From Kiritimatiellia bacterium (GTDB taxonomy: Bacteria > Verrucomicrobiota > Kiritimatiellia > RFP12 > UBA1067), in assembly GCA_017508315.1 (NCBI GenBank), contig JAFVZE010000182.1, forward strand, positions 1-18,717: a DNA stretch of 18,717 nucleotides, in the 5' to 3' direction. Positions 15,305 to 18,717 of the stretch are shown piece after piece (the stretch's first letter is position 1; each line of letters opens with the position of its first letter). The notes beneath the pieces are model-generated. The model ran no database searches. It was not told where the DNA came from and was given only the letters and a program-made list of their open reading frames with translations. The translations under genes and the position numbers were made by a program.

Positions 15305-15335
15305 TTGACGGATATGCTGTTGTTATGATATCATA
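15305..15335 (+). promoter_or_regulatory. Promoter of the GH109-DUF4838 operon with palindromic -10 region
   Basis: TTGACG at 15305-15310, an 18-bp spacer, and TATCAT at 15329-15334. The -10 is embedded in the perfect 12-bp palindrome TATGATATCATA (15324-15335), flanked by GTTGTT and AACAAC. Transcription would start near 15341, giving a leader of about 55 nt. Confidence 0.6.
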
Positions 15336-15358
15336 GGAACAACTGAAGAAAAGATTTT

Positions 15359-15374
15359 GTCCCGTCTACGGGAC
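15359..15374 (+). promoter_or_regulatory. Hairpin in the 5' UTR of the GH109-like gene
   Basis: GTCCCG, loop TCTA, CGGGAC: a perfect 6-bp GC-rich stem lying 6 nt before the ribosome site AGGGGGG (15381-15387). It may stabilise the mRNA 5' end or affect ribosome access. It repeats the core of the pre-comEC hairpin. Confidence 0.45.
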
Positions 15375-15395
15375 GGTGGCAGGGGGGTACAACAG

Positions 15396-16856
15396 ATGAA
15401 CGTCAACCGCAGAAATTTTCTTTCGAACACGCTCGCTCTGGGAGCGACTGTCGCGGCGGCGGGGTGTATCAACGCCCGCGGCAAACTGACGGGTTTCGCC
15501 GGAGCGCCGATGCAGGGGTTCGCCGACAAACCGTTTGAAAAAGTGCGCGTCGGCATAGTCGGCGTCGGCTATCGCGGCGTTCACGCCGTGGACGGGATTT
15601 CCCAGCTGCCCAACACCGAAGTTGTCGCGCTCTGCGATCTTCATCAGGAGCGGGTCGATCACGGCAACGATGTGCTCGTGAGAAAAGCGCGGCGGCCGAA
15701 GGCCAAGCGGACGTTCGTCGGCCCCGAGGCGTACAAGGCGTTGTGCGAATGGGACGGTGTCGACGTCGTCTATATCGTGACTCCGTGGCAGCTGCACGCC
15801 CCCGTCGCTCTTTATGCGCTCAAGTCCGGCAAGATCGCGCTCGTCGAAGTGCCCGCCGCCATGACGATCGATGAATGCTGGGCGCTCGTCGAGGCTTCCG
15901 AAAAGTATCGCCGCCCCTGCATGCAGCTCGAGAACTGCTGCTACGGCGAGTCGCAGATGCTCGCTCTGTCGCTCGTCAAGCAGGGCATTCTCGGCGAGAT
16001 ACTGCACGGCGAGGGAGGCTACAATCACGATCTGCGCGAATGGTGCTACGGCTCGTTCGATCCGAAGATCCGCTTTCAGCACGGCTATTGGAATCATTGG
16101 CGTCTCAGATACAATGCGGCGCACGACGGTAACCAGTATCCGACGCACGGGTTCGGTCCGATCGCGCAGGCGATGGACATCAACCGCGGCGACAGATTGG
16201 ACTATCTCGTTTCGCTTTCGTCGAAGCCTTACAACTACGAGAAATACGCGAAGGAAAAGTTCGCCGGCACGCCGCTCGGAGATCTCAAGGTGAAGATGGG
16301 GGACGTCAACACGACGCTCATCCGTACTGCGCTCGGCCGCTCGATCCAGGTTAAGCACAACGTGGCGACGCCCCAGCGCGGCTACCGCTACGAGCAGATC
16401 GTAGGCTCGAACGGCATCTGGTGCGGCTTCCCCGACAAACTCTATTTCCAGGGGCACGGCGCGCCGGAAACGAAACACGAGGAATTCTTCGACGAGAAGA
16501 CCTACAGGGAGATGCGGCTTAAGTATATGCATCCGTGCTGGAAGCAGGCGGGCGCGGCGTCGAACATCGTGGGCGGCCACGGCGGCATGGACTTTATGAT
16601 GAGCCTCAGATGGACTTACTGTCTGCAGGCCGGCATACCGCTCGACTTCGACGTTTACGATCTCGCCAGCTGGTGCTCGATCTGCGAACTTTCCGAGCGC
16701 AGCTGCACGAACGGTTCTCGGCCAGTTGAATTTCCAGACTTTACGCGAGGGGCGTGGAAGACGACTCCGCCTTCGCCGCTTTGGACGTTCGATCCGAAGG
16801 TGATCGACCTCAATCCCGAGCGTTACCGCAAAAACAAAGAGGCGATGAACATATGA
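15396..16856 (+). CDS. Gfo/Idh/MocA-fold glycosidase-like protein, GH109 type (alpha-N-acetylgalactosaminidase family)
   Basis: A 486-residue NAD-dependent protein. The N-terminus has a Tat-like RRNFL (Arg5-Arg6), a hydrophobic stretch and AAAGC ending at Cys24, suggesting Tat export, perhaps as a lipoprotein. The Rossmann motif is GIVGVGYRG at 53-61. Dehydrogenases of this fold have an EKP motif, whereas here it is EVPAAMT at 151-157, followed by LENCCYGE, GGYNHDLREWCY, QYPTHGFGPIA (His251), DINRGDR, HGGMDF and PVEFPDFTRGAW, which match GH109 enzymes as I recall them. GH109 uses NAD in a redox-assisted hydrolysis of terminal alpha-GalNAc. The start at 15396 has AGGGGGG at 15381-15387; an in-frame start at 15357 would spoil the Tat signal. 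It overlaps the next gene as ATGA. The exact substrate is inference. Confidence 0.88.
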   Translation: MNVNRRNFLSNTLALGATVAAAGCINARGKLTGFAGAPMQGFADKPFEKVRVGIVGVGYRGVHAVDGISQLPNTEVVALCDLHQERVDHGNDVLVRKARRPKAKRTFVGPEAYKALCEWDGVDVVYIVTPWQLHAPVALYALKSGKIALVEVPAAMTIDECWALVEASEKYRRPCMQLENCCYGESQMLALSLVKQGILGEILHGEGGYNHDLREWCYGSFDPKIRFQHGYWNHWRLRYNAAHDGNQYPTHGFGPIAQAMDINRGDRLDYLVSLSSKPYNYEKYAKEKFAGTPLGDLKVKMGDVNTTLIRTALGRSIQVKHNVATPQRGYRYEQIVGSNGIWCGFPDKLYFQGHGAPETKHEEFFDEKTYREMRLKYMHPCWKQAGAASNIVGGHGGMDFMMSLRWTYCLQAGIPLDFDVYDLASWCSICELSERSCTNGSRPVEFPDFTRGAWKTTPPSPLWTFDPKVIDLNPERYRKNKEAMNI

Positions 16857-18717
16857 CGGAGAAGGGGATGCGGGAGATGAATAAGATTGTTTTCGCCGCC
16901 GTATTTCTTCTTGCCGCTCAGTCCGGCTGCAAGCCTGTCGCGGATCAGGCGGATGCGTCGCCTGAGCCCCGGTTTACGGCGCGCCTGTCGGCCGTGGCGG
17001 TTGAAGGAGGTGTATCCAAGAAGGGAGTGCTCTCGGATGCTCGCGCCGAGCTCGAACGGCATCTATCGGTGGTCGCGGGCGGGGATTTCCGTCCGGCGAA
17101 GGATGAGCCGGAACTGACGATCGTCTTCGGCAAGCCGGCGACGGAAGCGGGCGAGCCGGCCGAGTTCACGGCGTATGCGAAGCTGGTCGGCGACCGGCTT
17201 TATCTCTGGGGCGACGACCGGCGCTGTCCGGCGACGCTTTTCGCTGTCTACGGTTTTCTGGAGAAGAATCTGGGCGTCGTGTGGCCGATGCCGGGCGACG
17301 GCAATATCGTCGCTCCGCGGTCCGATCGGGTGCAGATCCCCGTCGGATGGAGCTGGAGCTACCGTCCGCCGCTCAGGAGCGGCTGGATGCGCGGCGGGAG
17401 CAACAAGAAGGGCGGCAAAGACGTGCATGAACATCTGGCGCCGAAGGCTCTGCGGCGGACGCAGGCCGAGATCGACGCGGCCAATCTCGCCATCTGGCGC
17501 TGGAAACTCCGCCATAAGATGTTCATGCGCGAACAGCTGCCGTTCGGACACGCCTTCACCAAATGGAACGACATGTACCGCGACACGCATCCCGAATACC
17601 TCGCGCTGCAGGAAAACGGCGAGCGCGGCACGTCGAAGAAGGGTTCTCCTCTCGCGAACGGCATGAAGCTGTGCGTTTCGAACGAGGCGGTCGTCGACCG
17701 GATCGTTGAAAACTACATCAAGGCCGGAAAGCCCAAGTACTGGAATGTCTGCCCCAACGACGGCTATGCCTTCTGCCGGTGTGAAAAGTGCAAGGCGCTC
17801 GACTGTCCGGTGAATGACGACGAGCGCAATATGAAGATGTCGCAGGCGGTGAACCTTTCCGACCGCTACGTCAACTTCTGGAACCGCATAGCCAAGAAGC
17901 TCGTGGCGATCCGTCCCGACGTGATGATCGACACCTACGCCTATTCGTGCTACCGCGATCCGCCGCGCCGCGAACGCATCGCGTATCCGGACAACATGTG
18001 CTTCGGCATGGTGCCGTCGCAGGAGGACGACAACCTCAAGCAGATCCGGGAATGGAAGGCGAGAGGGATGAAGCACTTCAAGCTGCGTCCGAACTACCTC
18101 TGCTATTCGGGCTGGATTCCGCGCGGCTACGAGCGCTTTTTCCTCGAGAACTTCAAGATGAACCTTCGCGAGGGGATGATCGGCACGGATTACGACGGTT
18201 CGTCGCGCGGCGAGGTGACGGCGTTCGAGTGCTATGCGCTCATCCGTGCGCACCAGGATCCGGAAATCACGTTCGGGCAGGTGGAAAAGGAGTTTCTCTC
18301 GCAGTACGGCAGGGCCGCATCGAAGATGAAGGAGTATTATGACCGCGTACGGATGCGCAACGAAAAGGCTCTCTATGCCAAACAGCGTCATTCCGCCGGC
18401 GACAAGGAGGCCGTTCTTGACGATTCGCTACTGATCGGAACCGTGATGGGGGCGAATCCGCCGGAGGAACTGGAGAAGGACGCGGAGGTCCTGCGCGAGG
18501 CGTTGAAGACTCCGGGGCTTACCGATGCCGAGTGGCGGCGCGTCAAGGCGATGCTGGTTCTGGTGAAGCACGCGGTTCTGACGCGCGAATTCCGGCTGGC
18601 ATACGACGGCTTTGACGTGAAGAAGATCGCACCTGATTTCGTCGAGAAGGGTCTGAGGCTGATGGACTTCCGCGTCAAGGAGGTGCAGCCTGCCGTCACG
18701 CCGGTCAACTGGGGACA
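16853..18717 (+). CDS. DUF4838 domain-containing lipoprotein, incomplete at the window end
   Basis: The frame is open from 16853 to the last base (at least 621 codons, no stop reached). The N-terminus MNKIVFAAVFLLAAQSGC is a signal with a lipobox-like QSGC. LYLWGDDRR..TLFAVYGFLEKNLGVVWPMPGDG (about 116-150) is the typical lead-in of this family, followed by HPEYLAL, LCVSNEAVV, WNVCPNDGYAFC and the cysteine cluster C308-x-C310-x2-C313-x4-C318. A barrel-like region (TYAYSCYRDPP, GTDYDGSS) and helices follow. DUF4838 proteins occur beside glycosidases in polysaccharide-degrading bacteria; their activity is not established. Three starts are possible: 16853 (ATGA overlap with the GH109 gene, GAGG 10 nt upstream), 16868 (GGAG 6 nt upstream) and 16877 (direct start of the signal peptide). 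Confidence 0.85.
   Translation, partial: MTEKGMREMNKIVFAAVFLLAAQSGCKPVADQADASPEPRFTARLSAVAVEGGVSKKGVLSDARAELERHLSVVAGGDFRPAKDEPELTIVFGKPATEAGEPAEFTAYAKLVGDRLYLWGDDRRCPATLFAVYGFLEKNLGVVWPMPGDGNIVAPRSDRVQIPVGWSWSYRPPLRSGWMRGGSNKKGGKDVHEHLAPKALRRTQAEIDAANLAIWRWKLRHKMFMREQLPFGHAFTKWNDMYRDTHPEYLALQENGERGTSKKGSPLANGMKLCVSNEAVVDRIVENYIKAGKPKYWNVCPNDGYAFCRCEKCKALDCPVNDDERNMKMSQAVNLSDRYVNFWNRIAKKLVAIRPDVMIDTYAYSCYRDPPRRERIAYPDNMCFGMVPSQEDDNLKQIREWKARGMKHFKLRPNYLCYSGWIPRGYERFFLENFKMNLREGMIGTDYDGSSRGEVTAFECYALIRAHQDPEITFGQVEKEFLSQYGRAASKMKEYYDRVRMRNEKALYAKQRHSAGDKEAVLDDSLLIGTVMGANPPEELEKDAEVLREALKTPGLTDAEWRRVKAMLVLVKHAVLTREFRLAYDGFDVKKIAPDFVEKGLRLMDFRVKEVQPAVTPVNWG

Noticed and set aside
15194..15395. 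Possible riboswitch or small RNA in the comEC-GH109 intergenic region
   Set aside because: The predicted leader after the promoter is only about 55 nt with one 6-bp hairpin, too small for a known riboswitch class, and nothing else structured is convincing.
15366..16580. A 404-codon minus-strand frame opposite the GH109-like gene
   Set aside because: The sense strand has a Tat signal, Rossmann motif and GH109 motifs; the antisense translation has none.
17063..18391. A 442-codon minus-strand frame opposite the DUF4838 gene
   Set aside because: The plus-strand frame is continuously open from 16853 to the window end and carries DUF4838 motifs, so the reverse frame is a shadow.

Overview
The window (18,717 bp, GC-rich, strong G/C bias at third codon positions) looks like chromosome from a glycan-degrading Gram-negative bacterium of the PVC superphylum. 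Lentisphaerota/Victivallales or a close relative is my best guess. The basis is the mix of a GH109-type Gfo/Idh/MocA protein, a DUF4838 lipoprotein, a FucP-type sugar symporter, a eukaryotic-type hexokinase and a SurA-like chaperone. There is no 16S gene, so the placement is inference.

Layout. (1) 1-191: the possible tail of a plus-strand gene, then a weak hairpin. (2) 192-3917, minus strand: a tightly overlapping operon read tmk, holB (delta prime), a sugar-phosphate isomerase/epimerase TIM barrel, and a MalG-type ABC permease with a very large insert. (3) 3918-4062: a divergent promoter region with a 9-bp inverted repeat flanking the plus-strand promoter. (4) 4063-8944, plus strand: acyl-CoA dehydrogenase, obg, an ArgA-like acetyltransferase and a FucP-family MFS transporter, with 0-11 bp gaps or overlaps. 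(5) 8941-13917: a strong promoter drives three tRNAs (Ala-GGC, Leu-CAG, Glu-CTC). These run with no visible terminator into an AsmA-like protein, rsmA, a eukaryotic-type hexokinase and a SurA-like protein. (6) 13918-15193: a perfect hairpin and a short ComEC channel protein. (7) 15194-18717: an AT-rich intergenic region with a G9 tract, a promoter and a 5' UTR hairpin, followed by a GH109-like enzyme translationally overlapped with a DUF4838 lipoprotein that runs off the window.

How they work together. Most genes are housekeeping (dTMP synthesis, replication clamp loading, ribosome maturation, tRNA supply, envelope biogenesis). They are mixed with sugar import and phosphorylation (ABC permease, FucP-like symporter, hexokinase) and host or algal glycan processing (GH109, DUF4838). 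The four promoters I could place all have 18-bp spacers. I see no mobile element, CRISPR array or phage gene. The points most worth a second look are the permease insert, the tRNA-to-mRNA junction at 9251/9257, the inverted repeat around the acyl-CoA dehydrogenase promoter, the eukaryotic-type hexokinase, and the G9/palindrome/hairpin architecture before the GH109 gene.
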